Position numbers and translations under genes: made by a program
Notes under the pieces: generated by a model
The model's input: only the letters and a program-made list of their open reading frames with translations
Told to the model about the DNA's origin: nothing
Databases searched by the model: none
Source of the DNA: Anaeramoeba flamelloides
Lineage: Eukaryota; Metamonada; Anaeramoebidae
NCBI GenBank assembly: GCA_027625915.1
Contig: JANTQA010000008.1
Span: 1,877,001 to 1,941,000, forward strand
Direction of reading: 5' to 3'
Length of the DNA stretch: 64,000 nucleotides
Part shown: in pieces, positions 50,243-62,000 of the stretch
Position numbering within the stretch: the stretch's first letter is position 1
Layout of the letters: each line of letters opens with the position of its first letter

Positions 50243-50559
50243 TACATCATCAGCAAGGTTAATTTTTGTTTCATATTGTTGGATACGCGTGAAAAAAAAT
50301 TTAATTTTATCTTTTGTTTCTCTGAATTGTGGTTTTTCTAGCACAAAGTTATAAAAAATTTTGTATTCTAATTGAAAAAATAAATTTTTAAAATTTATCC
50401 AATTTTTTATTGTCTGGTTAGAGATGCAGTGCGCTTGTAACCCTTGTATCAGTGGTAGAATAAAAGAAGCAATGTATTCTATAAAAACCAATTCTTCTAA
50501 GAAAATTTTACTTGAAATATGTTCAATCAAGATGTTTGACGTTTTTGAGCGTTCTTCTA

Positions 50560-50756
50560 CAGCCAGTTCCACTTTTAAGACACAAACTTTCAACGAAATT
50601 TAAGACACAAAAAAATCTCAAATTAAGGCACAAAATTTGGAATTTTATTTTTTACAATTTATTTTTACTAGAATTTGAATTTTGTGCCTTAATTTGAGAT
50701 TTTTTTTGTGCCTTAAATTTTGTTGTAAGTTTGTGCCTTAAAAGTGAAACTGACTG
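50560..50756. mobile_element. Palindromic MITE M1, copy d
   Basis: It is flanked by TA and opens CAGCCAGTTCCAC on the plus strand. It sits in the hAT gene between KQFIQ and EERSKTSN coding segments. Confidence 0.93.
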
Positions 50757-51418
50757 TAATTGAATAAATTGTTTCAATTTGTCTTTATTATGAAGCACCT
50801 CAATACATGTTTGTAACCAAGTTCCCCAGCGTGTAAGACAAGGTAAAGAAATCAATTTACCATTTTTTTGTAACAATATTCTATTTCTTACTGCTTGTTT
50901 CCCCGTTTTAAAAATTTTATTAAGCTTGGAACATACCAGATTTGCAAGATCAAATGAATCTATCAACTTAGCGCTTATTAAATGTAATGTATGGCATGCA
51001 TATATGATATGTTTGATTTCACAAACTTTTGTTAATGTCTTCCCCAATTTGCAACATACGGGTGCATCATCAGATACAAGTACTGTTATCTTTTTAAATG
51101 GAATTTCATAATATTCTAAAGATTTTCGAATAAAAAGTTCCATATTTGTTGCTTTCATCTCTTGTATTTCATCAAGTTCTAAAACCCACGTATCTGTTGA
51201 AGTAGCAGCTAATAACGCAACTAGTGGTCGAGATAAACGATCTGTTACCCCATCAATTAAGAACAGAAAGATTTATCTTTTAATTTGTGTTTCAAGGTTT
51301 TTTTTCATCATCGAGTAATTGTGGCAGAGTTCTTCGAACAGTTATTCTCCATGGAAAAGTATGGACTCATCTAATCATTGGTAGATTTTGAACTTGGAAC
51401 AAGTGTTGTGTCATGTTA

Positions 51419-51614
51419 CAGTCAGTTCCACTTTTAAGACACAAAATTTCAACAAAATTTAAGGCACAAAAAGAATCTCAAATTAAGGCACAAAATTCAA
51501 ATTCTAGTAAAAATTAATTGTAAAAAAAAAATTTCAAATTTTGTGCCTTAATTTGAGATTTTTTTGTGCCTTAAATTTTGTTGATAGTTTGTGCCTTAAA
51601 AGTGAAACTGACGG
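51419..51614. mobile_element. Palindromic MITE M1, copy e
   Basis: Flanked by TA. One end reads CAGTCAGTTCCAC and the other GTGAAACTGACGG. It lies in the hAT gene between LLKSGIS and MTQHLFQ. Confidence 0.93.
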
Positions 51615-51695
51615 TATAAGATATTCCAGATTTTAGTAATATCTTGACAATATCTATAAACGAGCCAAGCGTGTGCGTTTGTAGCATTTTAAGTA

Positions 51696-51892
51696 CAGTC
51701 AGTTTCACTTTTAAGGCACAAACTTTCAACGAAATTTAAGGCACAAAAAAATCTCAAATTAAGGCACAAAATTTGGAATTTTTTATTTTACAATTTATTT
51801 TTACTAGAATTTGAATTTTGTGCTTTAATTTGAGATTTTTATTGTGCCTTAAATTTCGTTGAAAGTTTGTGTCTTAAAAGTGAAACTGACTG
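51696..51892. mobile_element. Palindromic MITE M1, copy f
   Basis: Flanked by TA. It lies in the hAT gene just after the zinc-finger segment SSKHF. Only about 80 bases separate it from copy e. Confidence 0.93.
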
Positions 51893-52060
51893 TACATTAA
51901 AATGTTTTGATGAAGTAAAGTGTCGTTCCATATTATATTTGATGGCAGTGATAACTAAATTACATTGGGTACATTGAACAAAATAATTTTCATTCAAAAA
52001 CAAAGGTTGATTATCTACATTTTTTATTAGAATGAAATACTAAAATGTTTCATCCTTTTA

Positions 52061-53060
52061 CCAACTTTCAATAGTTTGCAGTTTTCTTATATCTTCCCCA
52101 ATTCTTGTTTGTATTGTTTTTATAAGTTTACCATTGTTAATTTCTGTTTTGAACCTCACTCTTCTCTTGTATGGTAAACATAATGTCTCAGAATTGGTTT
52201 CTTTTTCAATTTGTATTTCTTCTGCCTTTGATTGATCAGTCACTAGATTTTTATCTGGTCTACTGCTTCCTTTTTGGTCTTAGGTCCACTACTTTCTTTG
52301 TTAATTGCTGGTATATTGCTCTTTCCATTCCCCTTGCATATGCTTGTTATCTTCTTCTTTTCATTTTCTTTTTCCTTGCACTTCTGCTTGCTATTGATCA
52401 CTGGATCGTGCTTCACATTCTTCTTGCACTTCTTCTCAACGTTGATTGTTGTATCATGAGTATCACCCAGGTTGCCCTTACTCTTCATCTTCTTTTTGTT
52501 ATCTTCAATGCATTTGCTCTTCTTCTTTTCCTTGCTCTCCCGTTGCTGTCTTGGTTACTCCTGATCGCAACTTCTTTTATTGAACCTTTTCTCCCTTTTC
52601 ATGTATCTTCACGTTTTGGTCCTTGTTTTCATCCAAATACCCATCAAGTTCAAGGGCCTTAGGAACCAAACTCCTTATATGATCCATCAACATAGTTTCT
52701 ATACGAGTAACTCCAGTGAGACTTCTTGGCGCGGGATATGTCGCACCCTTTCTTTTTTGATTACATTCGTCGTCTTCTTCTTCGATGAATGTTTCTTCTT
52801 TTTCAACAAATGTTTTTTCTTCTTCGATGAGTGCTTCTTCTTTGATGTACGTCTCTTCTTCGACGAATGCCTATTCTTCTTAGAGCTATGGTTCGACCAT
52901 CTCTTTTTTAAAAGTTGTACAAAGTTACTCCTTTTATTCGGCTCAGTGGATATTTTACGTTTCTTTCTTGTTGTCTTCTCTATTATGATAATAAATAAAA
53001 AAAGTAATTCAAAAAAAAAAAAGAAACAAAAAAAAATCAAAAAAAATCAAATCAGTTCAA
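52061..53060 (-). pseudogene. Decayed lysine-rich coding fragments upstream of hAT
   Basis: Minus-strand frames at 53040-52699 (SSKKK tandem units), 52488-52243 and 52243-52058 are separated by stops and frame changes. One short piece (about 52700-52620) reads SLVPKALELDGYLDENKD and looks like real protein. I cannot name a family. They could be the N-terminal part of the hAT gene or an older host gene. The SSKKK part is a diverged 27-30 bp tandem repeat (about 52785-52885). Confidence 0.4.
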
Positions 53061-53576
53061 AAAAACTTTCAAAAAAAAAAAAAAAAAAAAAAAAAAAGAT
53101 AAGTGGAAATAAACAAAATTACCAATTCAGAACAATAAAAAAAATGATTTTCAAAATGTGAAATTTGTTTAAATTCGATTTGAATTAGAATTTTATAATT
53201 CGAAACTGGATTGTTTAGAGTCAAATAAACTCGAATTGCTACTCAAAATTCCTCTAAGAAATTTCTCAAAAAGAAATGACGGTTAATTTATCTTCACAAA
53301 AAGAAAATGACTCAGTTTCTATTTAGAGTAAAAAAATTTTTTTACTCTAATTTCTTTAAAGCAATACTTCTATCATTAAATATTAGTTCTATCCTCTGTC
53401 TCGGACAAGGAGGAAAAATGATAATAGTGTAACATTTTTTTAATTAGAGAAATCTCTTTCTCTATATTTCTGATCATTTTTCCTCATTTTGTCCAGGTCT
53501 GATTTTTTTTTAAAGATGAAAAAAACTAACGGATTAATTTGTGCAAAATTTAATTCTCCAAAAGATCATTTCATTA
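53061..53576. other. Spacer with long A-run, no gene seen
   Basis: A run of about 27 A lies near 53070-53097. AT-rich sequence follows up to MITE copy g. Confidence 0.5.
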
Positions 53577-53772
53577 CAGTCAGTTTCACTTTTAAGGCAC
53601 AAACTTTCAACGAAATTTAAGGCACAATAAAAATCTCAAATTAAGGCACAAAATTCAAATTCTAGTAAAAATAAATTGTAAAAAAAAAATTACAAATTTT
53701 GTGCCTTAATTTGAGATTTTTTTGTGCCGTAAATTTCGTTGAAAGTTTGTGTCTTAAAAGTGAAACTGACTG
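53577..53772. mobile_element. Palindromic MITE M1, copy g
   Basis: Flanked by TA, with both ends the standard CAGTCAGTTTCAC / GTGAAACTGACTG. On the minus strand it follows a short protein-like stretch at 53856-53775 (NYQTLIYCVEAEIGLKPRKG), family unknown. Confidence 0.93.
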
Positions 53773-54071
53773 TAAAAATTCTTCAAAACCTTTCCTAGGC
53801 TTCAACCCAATTTCAGCTTCGACACAATAAATTAGAGTTTGATAGTTACGATCCAAACAAAAAATAATTATATCAAAAAAGCATAAAAAATGACAAGTTC
53901 GTTTAAAATGGATTATGTATATCCAAAAACAATCCGAAGATACACTCTCTTCTTCGCCATGGTTAGGGGGAGATTTAATTCAAGGAAAAACAAAAAAAAA
54001 ATAAGACAAAATCATAAAACCTTTGTAATAATTAATACAGACGTTCCAGCCCTATTGTGAAAATTTATAAT

Positions 54072-54271
54072 ACAGTCAATTTCACTTTTAAGGCACAAAC
54101 TTTCAACGAAATTTAAGGCACAATAAAAATCTCAAATTAAAGCACAAAATTCAAATTCTAGTAAAAATAAATTGTAAAAAAAAACAATTACAAATTTTTT
54201 TCCTTAATTTGAGATTTTTTTTGTGCCTTAAATTTCGTTGAAAGTTTGTACCTTAAAAGTGGAACTGACTG
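54072..54271. mobile_element. Palindromic MITE M1, copy h
   Basis: Flanked by TA. It opens CAGTCAATTTCAC and closes GTGGAACTGACTG. It is the last of six copies in 4.2 kb. Confidence 0.92.
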
Positions 54272-55135
54272 TATTCTGAAATTTTATTTTGTACACCAAA
54301 CCGTTAAAGGTCAAGTAAAGCTCATCATAAACTATAAAATTTATACTACAATATTAAAAATAAATTATCCATTTTTTTGCTTTTAGAAACTGACAAACAA
54401 ATTTATAAAAATTTTACTTACATAAAGCGTGATCTTCAATTTCCAAAATTGTTAAAATCTCAGGTTTTAACCAATTTAGAAGCAAAGATTGAAAAATACA
54501 ATCAATTTTCCATGATTTTTGTGATTTCTTTGATTTCGTATCTTGAGAAAATTTAATTTTTATCTTGTTTTTTTTCAAAAAAAAATAACTCTAATTGAAG
54601 TAAGAGAAATTGAAAAATTTAATCTTATCCTCAAAATTGAATTGTCTATTTCAAAAAACCATAATTTTATTATAGAAAACCAATTTCTATGTCTTCTAAA
54701 TTTTGAAAGTTGAGCTGGAATGGTTGTATGTTTTTTGGAGACATGGTAACAATTCAAAGTATCTCAATTATCAAAAATCATTGGCAATACGATTATTTAG
54801 CTTTAAAGTTGTTTATTGAGAGTGTTTCTAATGTTAAAAAATAGTGAGTATCTTTCAATTTCATTTTCACAATGCTAAACTAGCTTTTCTTGTTCACGGA
54901 TCTCAAAATTTCAATTTCTTTTTTCATTGAAAAAAATTACATAAAATGATTTTTTTGATCCAAATTATAGAATATTTGAAAGATCCATTCTTTCACATTC
55001 TAAATGAGATTGGAACAAATTGTGTTGAGACAAATTGGTGAATTAAAAACGTAGTCCTTAATAAGTATTATTATTTCTAAAATTGTTAAAAATATTTTTA
55101 AACAAATGAAACTAATCCCAATCAATATTATCATT

Positions 55136-55688
55136 TTAAAATTATTTTCCAGTCAAAGGTACCCCATTTGTAATGCATATGTTACAGATGTTTAAAGGGT
55201 TTTAATGGATATTAGAAGAAAATTTTTAGGTTGTGAATTTCAAAATTTTACATAATTTTTCTTTAACTTGTTGCTTTTTTTGTTTTTTTCTTTCGATTTT
55301 TTTTTTATTATACCTAATATGATACATGCAAAATTTTTTTTTATTGAAGATCGATAGTCACTTGGTAAAAATATGTTTCACTAAGGTTATTGATAAAGTG
55401 AAAATGATCGTAGAGGAATAATATTAATATCTATTGGGATTATTGTTGAACTTGAATTGAAGATCAAAATGAACCTTGTTATTGTTATTCTCAATAGCGC
55501 AATAAGACTTTTTGTTTTTCAATTGTTATTGAAATCTATTGATTTATTAGTTTTACTTTATACGAATATTGACTATTCTCTAATACATATAATTCAACGA
55601 ATTTTTTATTTGTTTTTCAATGATAAAATATAAAAAAGAATTGATATTTGAAAAAGAAGGTTGCGGCATTTACAGAAAAACAGTTTAT
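55136..55688 (+). mobile_element. R2 element copy 3, shortened
   Basis: The start (TTCCAGTCAAAGG.ACCCCA) and the end (AACAGTTTATA) match R2. Inner blocks CACTTGGTAAAAATATGTT and TTGTTATTGAAATCTATTGAT also match. It lacks about 150 bases of the middle and is more diverged than copies 1 and 2. Confidence 0.75.
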
Positions 55689-56647
55689 ATTTAAATAAAT
55701 TCATGTATCTTTCTCAAATACACTACAAGGTAAATTTAAATACCTAAAATTAAAGTTAGCCAAAACTATACATTGGATTTCAGTTATACTTCTTTTATAA
55801 ATTATTTTTTTCAAAGTTATCATAATTTTATGTAATAAAAAAAGGATAGCTTTTAATCTCATGTTAATCCGAATACCCCCCCTGATCAAAAATACCGACT
55901 TTTGAAAAAAACACCTATTTTCAGGGTATTTTTTTATTGGAAAAAGTTGAAATGAATTAATTTTTGATTGAACATTAAGATTGAAAAAAGAATATATGTT
56001 GAAGTAATTTGCAGAAAAAAATAGGGAACGTATATAAAAACTCAAACATGGAAAAAAATAAAATGATAAAAAATATTCCAAAAACAGATAAAAAATCAGA
56101 TTTTCAATTTAATTAAAAATTTTTTTTTGATGAAATATTTTGTGCTATTTTCAAATTGAAAAATATGTTTCCTTTTAGACTATTAAAAAAATACTTGAAA
56201 ATTATCTCTCTGCTAAGTCAATTAAAAAATTCAAAAATTTTACAATTAAAAATGAAAAAAAATATTACTGAAAAATTTCATTTTTTTTCAATTCCTATTA
56301 ATATCTATTAAAGTTGTAAACCTCATTGAAAATTGTTATGTATAATAATGTTTATTATATGAGTGTATTTCAAAAATATAAAATTTAGAGATTTTTTTTT
56401 GAAAAAGTTTTCCTTATAGTGTAGTTTATCAAATATAAAAAGATATTTATTTATCTAATTCATAATGAAAAATAAAAAATAATTAATCTTGGAAATTTCA
56501 GGAAATTTTATTATTTATCAGGAAATAGAATTCAACAATATGAGCTTCTATTTTTGTTAGGTTTTTTTTATTAATTTGAGAAATAAAACAAAAATTTCTG
56601 GAATTATTGGTTTCAATCTCAAATTAAAAAAAACCTGTAGTTATATT

Positions 56648-56715
56648 TCCCAGAATTTAAAAGAATTGAGTCCAATCTTTGATTTTTCAGCATTATTTTA
56701 AATTTTTGAAAAAAA
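56648..56715. repeat. Palindromic repeat R6, copy 4
   Basis: CCCAGAATTTAAAAGAATTGAG pairs imperfectly with the inverse near 56700. It is the most diverged of the four. AAAAAAACCTG precedes it, as AAAAAAACCTA does in copy 2. Confidence 0.5.
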
Positions 56716-58931
56716 AAATACTATTAGGTTTCTTGAGTTTATAATTTATTTCTAAAATCAATAGATTTTTGTTAGGTTTTTTTTACTTTTTGAAATTTAC
56801 AGAAAATTTATTAACTTTTTCTGTTTATTTCAAAAAGTAAAAAAACCTAGAACACTTCACAAATAAAATAGAAAACCTTAAAAAAAGCTAGAATACTTGA
56901 CAAACCAAACAGAAAACCCCAAGAAAACCCAGGCACTCGAATTCACTCTAAGACATTTAACAGCACCCCCATAAAACCTAAAATTTATTTAGATACTTTT
57001 GACAAAGGAATAATTCGATAAAGTTATTTTTCAGAGGATAGTTATTCTTTTAAAATAAAAAAATAAAAAATTATATTATAAAACAATTACAAGATTAAGA
57101 GATTGAAAAATAAGAAAAACTAGAGAAAAAAATAATAAATAAATAAATAACAATAATCCAATAAAGAATTTTGTAGAATAATTCAAGTATCGAAGGGGTT
57201 GTTATTGTCCTAATTTGATAGCAATTATTCAGAAATTTTATCCATCACAACAAACTTAACAACTGTTTACAGAATACTATATTGGAAAGAATTTTGCCCC
57301 AATAAAAGTTCGTATTAATCTACTCACTAGAAGTTGGACACATATAAATGGAATTATATATTAGAAAAAAATCACATTATACTTAATCAATTCTCTTATT
57401 CAATTCTTTTTCCAACCAAAATAGAGCCATCCGGTTGATTATAATTATTTTTCTCTTTTTTTTTGTCAAAAAAATACAAAAAAAAAAGTGAAAAAAAAGT
57501 AAACCGAAATAAAGTAAATCCAAAAATAGAAAAGTTTTTGAAATTTAAATAATTCTTAAAAGATAAAAGGTCAATTTTTTCTTTTCAGAAATTTTTACTT
57601 TTTCTAAATTTCACTCTTCAGGTATTTTGATTCATCATTTTTTTGTCTAAGAGAGGTAAAAAATACATAAATCATTAAAAGAATTTTTAAAACTTGTTCT
57701 CGTCTCAATCTTAACCGATCCAAATTTCTTATAATTGTATCTTAAGCATACTGAATTAACTGAAACAACTGGACTGAAATCAATAATTTGCTTTAATATA
57801 ATCTATCCAGTCTTTACTTGGACTTAGAATATGCTTTAGAGCCAGTTTCTCATACTTTTATTTTACCAAAATAAGGTTTCAAAAAATGGTAAAAAAAAAA
57901 GTAAACAAGTAATAATTTTCAAAAAATCAACGATTTATTCATTAACTCCATTTCACTCAAAGTTAAGCCAAAAATGAAAAAAAGACTTTTTTTTAAGAAT
58001 CAAACAAACTAGAATTGTTTATAATAAGAGAAAACATAAACTTCATATTAGAGTTGATACTCATCAAAGAAATACCTGAACAAATTTCAAAAAAATTTGA
58101 AAAAAAAAAATATTTTGTAAAATTTTAGCCCACTTTAAGTGAGATTTCATGGAAAATTAAAATTGTTGAAAATAAGATATTTAATTGTGAATGTTTTGAT
58201 TTTAAAAGAGAATACAAAGCCTCAATTTTCTTCAAGTTAATTTCCAATTTTAAAACATTTTTTTAATTTTCAAATTGACTTTTTAAAAAGAAAATAAAAA
58301 AGAAGATTAAAAAAAAAGTAAAAAATTAAATTGGAAAAATTAAAAAATTTACTCAATGAGATTAAAAGAACAGATTTAAAAAAATTGACAAAATTAGAAA
58401 AAATAATCAGATCAAAAATTGAAATTTAATTTATAGAACAATAATGAATCAAACTTATAGAATTTGCTCAGTTTCTCCAATAAAACTGGGCCCCTTCAAC
58501 TGAAAAAGACTTAATAAATACATATCTTCTCTAGAAATTTATAATTTAATACTTAACAAAATAACCTTTTTCATTTGATTTATCGTTGGAAAAATCTTTA
58601 AACCTCTTTATTAAAATAAATTAAGTTTCCAACTCATAAAATTTCTACATAAAAAGTTACAACCAATAGCCCATTCAAAAGCTCTGATTCTAAAAAAAAA
58701 TTTTTTAAATTTAGTCTTTTCTTTTAAACAATAAAAAAAAAAATAATAATATTTTTAAACAAAGACAAGAAAAATATATTGAAAATCAATAACTAAAAGA
58801 AAGTAAAAAAAAAAAGTAAAGTCATGCTATTGGTTATAATCTTAACTATATTATAGCTATGAGAAAAAAAAATTCTATTTTTATATTTATTTTTTATTAT
58901 TTGGTTGTTATTTCAAATATTTTACAATTTT

Positions 58932-58938
<7 letters not shown>

Positions 58939-58970
<32 letters not shown>
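58939..58970. repeat. T32 homopolymer
   Basis: An uninterrupted run of 32 T, the longest homopolymer seen here. Its length is likely to be unreliable. Confidence 0.9.
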
Positions 58971-58971
<1 letters not shown>

Positions 58972-59073
58972 TATTTGTTCTTAAAAATAAATTGGATTAT
59001 TTGAAGATTTATGGTTGTATCTAAAAAAGTGTGGATATGTCTGTGTGCTATAATCATAATTAATTCGGAATAA

Positions 59074-62000
59074 CTAATCATTTTCTTCATTTGGAGACCA
59101 TATTGTTATAATATTCTCAGGACTGATTGAACCTGAAGCAATTAGACCAGTTTTTGAATTACAGGAAACAGAGATCACGGGCGCTTTAAAAATATGAAAA
59201 TTAATGAATTTAATATAAAATAATAATGTAAAAGAAAAAGAAAAATTTGAAATTGTTTTCGTTAGAATTATTATTAAAATTTTCTTTATTTTTGTTAATA
59301 AACAAATGCTCAAAATTCATCTCAAAGCAAATAAAAAAAAATAAATAAAAAAAAAAAAATTTTAAAATCATAAGTTGATCGAAGATGTATTTTCCTGTCT
59401 TTCTATGTCCAAAATTTTATTCAAAACAAATAACCATCTCTAAATAAATAATCATAAAACTCAAAATGAATAAAAGAAATTCCAAAATTTTGGATGCAGT
59501 TTAAACAGTTGTAAGAATAACAATACGAGACTTTTCATTCAATTTGGGGATAATTTTCAAGTTAACCTAAACTATTTTTTTCATTTTTTGTCTTTTCTAT
59601 TGTGTTTTCGTTTCTTTTTTTCCAGTTATGTAATCTGTTTTCCTGAGATCGGGGATTTTTTTCAATTGTTGATAGAAGGTTAGTGTTGGGTTTGTTCAAT
59701 AAAAATAAAAAAAAATTAGTTGATGATATCTGATCATTTGATCGGATCAATAACTGTTGGTGGAATTTCAACAAATTTACCAAAATTCATTTTTTGTTTA
59801 GCTCGTTTCATCATTTTGAAAACATCAGATTTTTATTTTTGGATATTTTTTTATTTTATTTGGACAAAAATGATTACTTATAAAAATATTAATACGTGCA
59901 ACTATAATGTTGGTTTAATATTATGTTTAGAAAAATATAAACAATTAAACACACACAAATGTATGCAGATGACTTAACCCTAATAATGGAGGGGGGGTTC
60001 ACTGCAAAAAATAGAGGAACAACTAAATGCAAATATTTACCCAAATTATCACAAAGTATGGATTAACAGTAAATGATGATAAAATGGTACAATAAATTAT
60101 CTAAACGAGATCAAATATCTGGGTATATTGCTCAACAAGAAAACACAGATCAAAGAAAACTTGAAAAAAAGCCGAGGACAGCTTCTCTAGATATAATTAT
60201 ATATACACAAATGGCAAACGTACTTAAAATACAACTCTTCAAGGCAGTAATTTTACCCCAAATACTTTATGGGCCCGACATCTTTAATTTGACCAAATCA
60301 GATATCGATGATATTAATGTCTGTATTAATAAAAAATTAAAGGAAATAATCAAAGTGCAGATAGGCACCCACCCCACCCCACCCCACCCCCCACACACAC
60401 ACAGATATCCTCAAATGGGAAACTAAACTACAATTCCAAATTTTTAACACACCAAAATTCGATTTTTGAAAAAAAAATCTTATTTAATCAATTCTCAAAG
60501 AAATACCAAATCACAACCATTCGCTAATTGAAATGTTAACACTTGTTTATAAATTACAATACTCACAAAACAAAAAATAAATAATTTTTGATCTAATAAA
60601 TTATTGGTGTGTTAAAAATTTTGGAGATGAGCAAAACAAACATTTGGTAAATTTGTTAAATTCTATTAACATTATGGATCGATCAAATGGTTAGACACCA
60701 TTAATTAATTTTATTTGAGTTATTCTATTTTGAACAACTCAACTTTAATAGCAGAATATCAATTGTTCGAAAAAATATGATCAAACGAAACAAGTTACGT
60801 CATTCAAAAAAATGAAATAAAATAAAAAACTCAAAAGATGAAAAAATGATTTTTAATATTTTTACAAAAATCAAAATTATTTCCAATTTGAATGAAATTG
60901 CATTATTGTGATTGTTTGAACTGTTTTAATCGTGTGGAAAATTTTGAATTTTGTTTAGAACAGAACTCACAAAACATATGATCCTAAACAGAAAAGCCAA
61001 TTTCATTAATAAATTGAGATGTTTAAAAGTAGACCATCTAGCTAAAGAACTAAAAATGGATAAAATAGAGAATATTGATTAAGAAAACATGGAGAGGGGC
61101 GAGATCACGAAAAAAAAATCACCTTGAGACCCACATCAAATACATACAAGACAAAGTTGATTCATCCCAAGGTGATGAAAGCTGAGAATTGAAAAAATCC
61201 CTCCGTAAAAATCAGCCAATTCCCGGAAAACTTTACGAAAAAACAGCCATACCTAAACCTGAAATCATCAACAATGCTATTCAAACGAAAATCCTTTTCA
61301 AATGGATTAATTAGGTACACTTACAAATCAGAAAAAGGTGTAAATTTGAAGATATGCCCATTCGTGTTGTCAAAAGAAAAGTTGATGATGTAAACAATTT
61401 TATATGGAGCTGTGAAAAATATGAGAAAACTCGAAGGCAATGGAAAAAACAACTCAAAAATTTTGATTATAACATCATTGTCAAACAGGATATTGATGAA
61501 TTAATGATTAAAATTAACACAAAAGAAATCTATGATTTACAATAGAATACTTTTTGACCAATATGAATCAACACACTATTAGGTAAAAGGAGCTCAAATT
61601 CAAAATAATCCCTAATCGCCTACACATAAAAATTCATTTGGATAAAAATGATTCAGATTTCTCATTCCTCACATCAATTATTTTTACTTTATTTTTTTTT
61701 TCTTCTATTTTTCTCACCTTTTTTTTATTTTTTGATTTCTTTATTCCAGAAAACTAAATTGAGTTTAAAATTCTTCTAATCACTGTAATTAAAAGATTCT
61801 TTTGACTACTCTTTGAATTAGGAGACACAATTTTAGTCACTTCAAAATTTCTCTTTCAACCAGACTAAGTGTCCAACACTTAGTTCTTAAAAATAAATCA
61901 GAGAATATAATAAATTTTGAGATTTTTTTTTGCCTATTTTTGATTTTGGTTTGTGTACAAATTTTTGGAATGGACTTTATATAAGCCAGTTCAAACATCT

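Larger units (their letters stand above)
49578..52060 (-). pseudogene. Broken hAT transposase split by four MITEs
   Basis: The order on the minus strand is that of a hAT transposase. First comes a BED-type zinc finger (FVQCTQC, MERHFTSSKH at about 51990-51900). Next are the DDE-region pieces LIDGVTD and VSDDAPVCCKLGKTL (about 51060), then CHTLHL, LPCLTRWGTW, and the C-terminal dimerisation motif STEVERFFSIVKN (about 49790). At least three in-frame stops and four MITE copies (50045, 50560, 51419, 51696) interrupt it. The frame resumes on both sides of each MITE, counting one TA. Element ends and terminal repeats were not identified. Its intactness elsewhere suggests fairly recent decay. Confidence 0.85.
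54274..59073. other. Intergenic region with repeat fragments, no gene seen
   Basis: It contains R2 copy 3 (55136-55688), palindrome R6 copy 4 (56648-56715), a fragment of an R2 end (about 58470-58515, minus strand) and a T32 run (58939-58970). A stretch rich in AAAACCT and AAACCC motifs lies at 56840-56990. The frames at 54575-54757 and 55701-56081 have no recognised family and look like chance. Confidence 0.55.

Noticed and set aside
50045-51892. MITE copies in the hAT gene acting as spliced introns (introner-like)
   Set aside because: The ends are CAGTCAG/CTGACTG, with no GT-AG at equivalent places in all four copies. The transposase also has ordinary stops.
50045-54271. Six near-identical spaced palindromes that could look like a CRISPR-type array
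   Set aside because: Spacers are hundreds of bases long and unequal, units are 200 bp inverted repeats with TA duplications, and the host is a eukaryote.
59950-61560. YADD reverse transcriptase as part of a retrovirus-like element
   Set aside because: The thumb region and Cys-rich C-terminus fit a LINE. No LTR, integrase, protease or capsid signal was seen. No virus-like element was recognised anywhere in the window.
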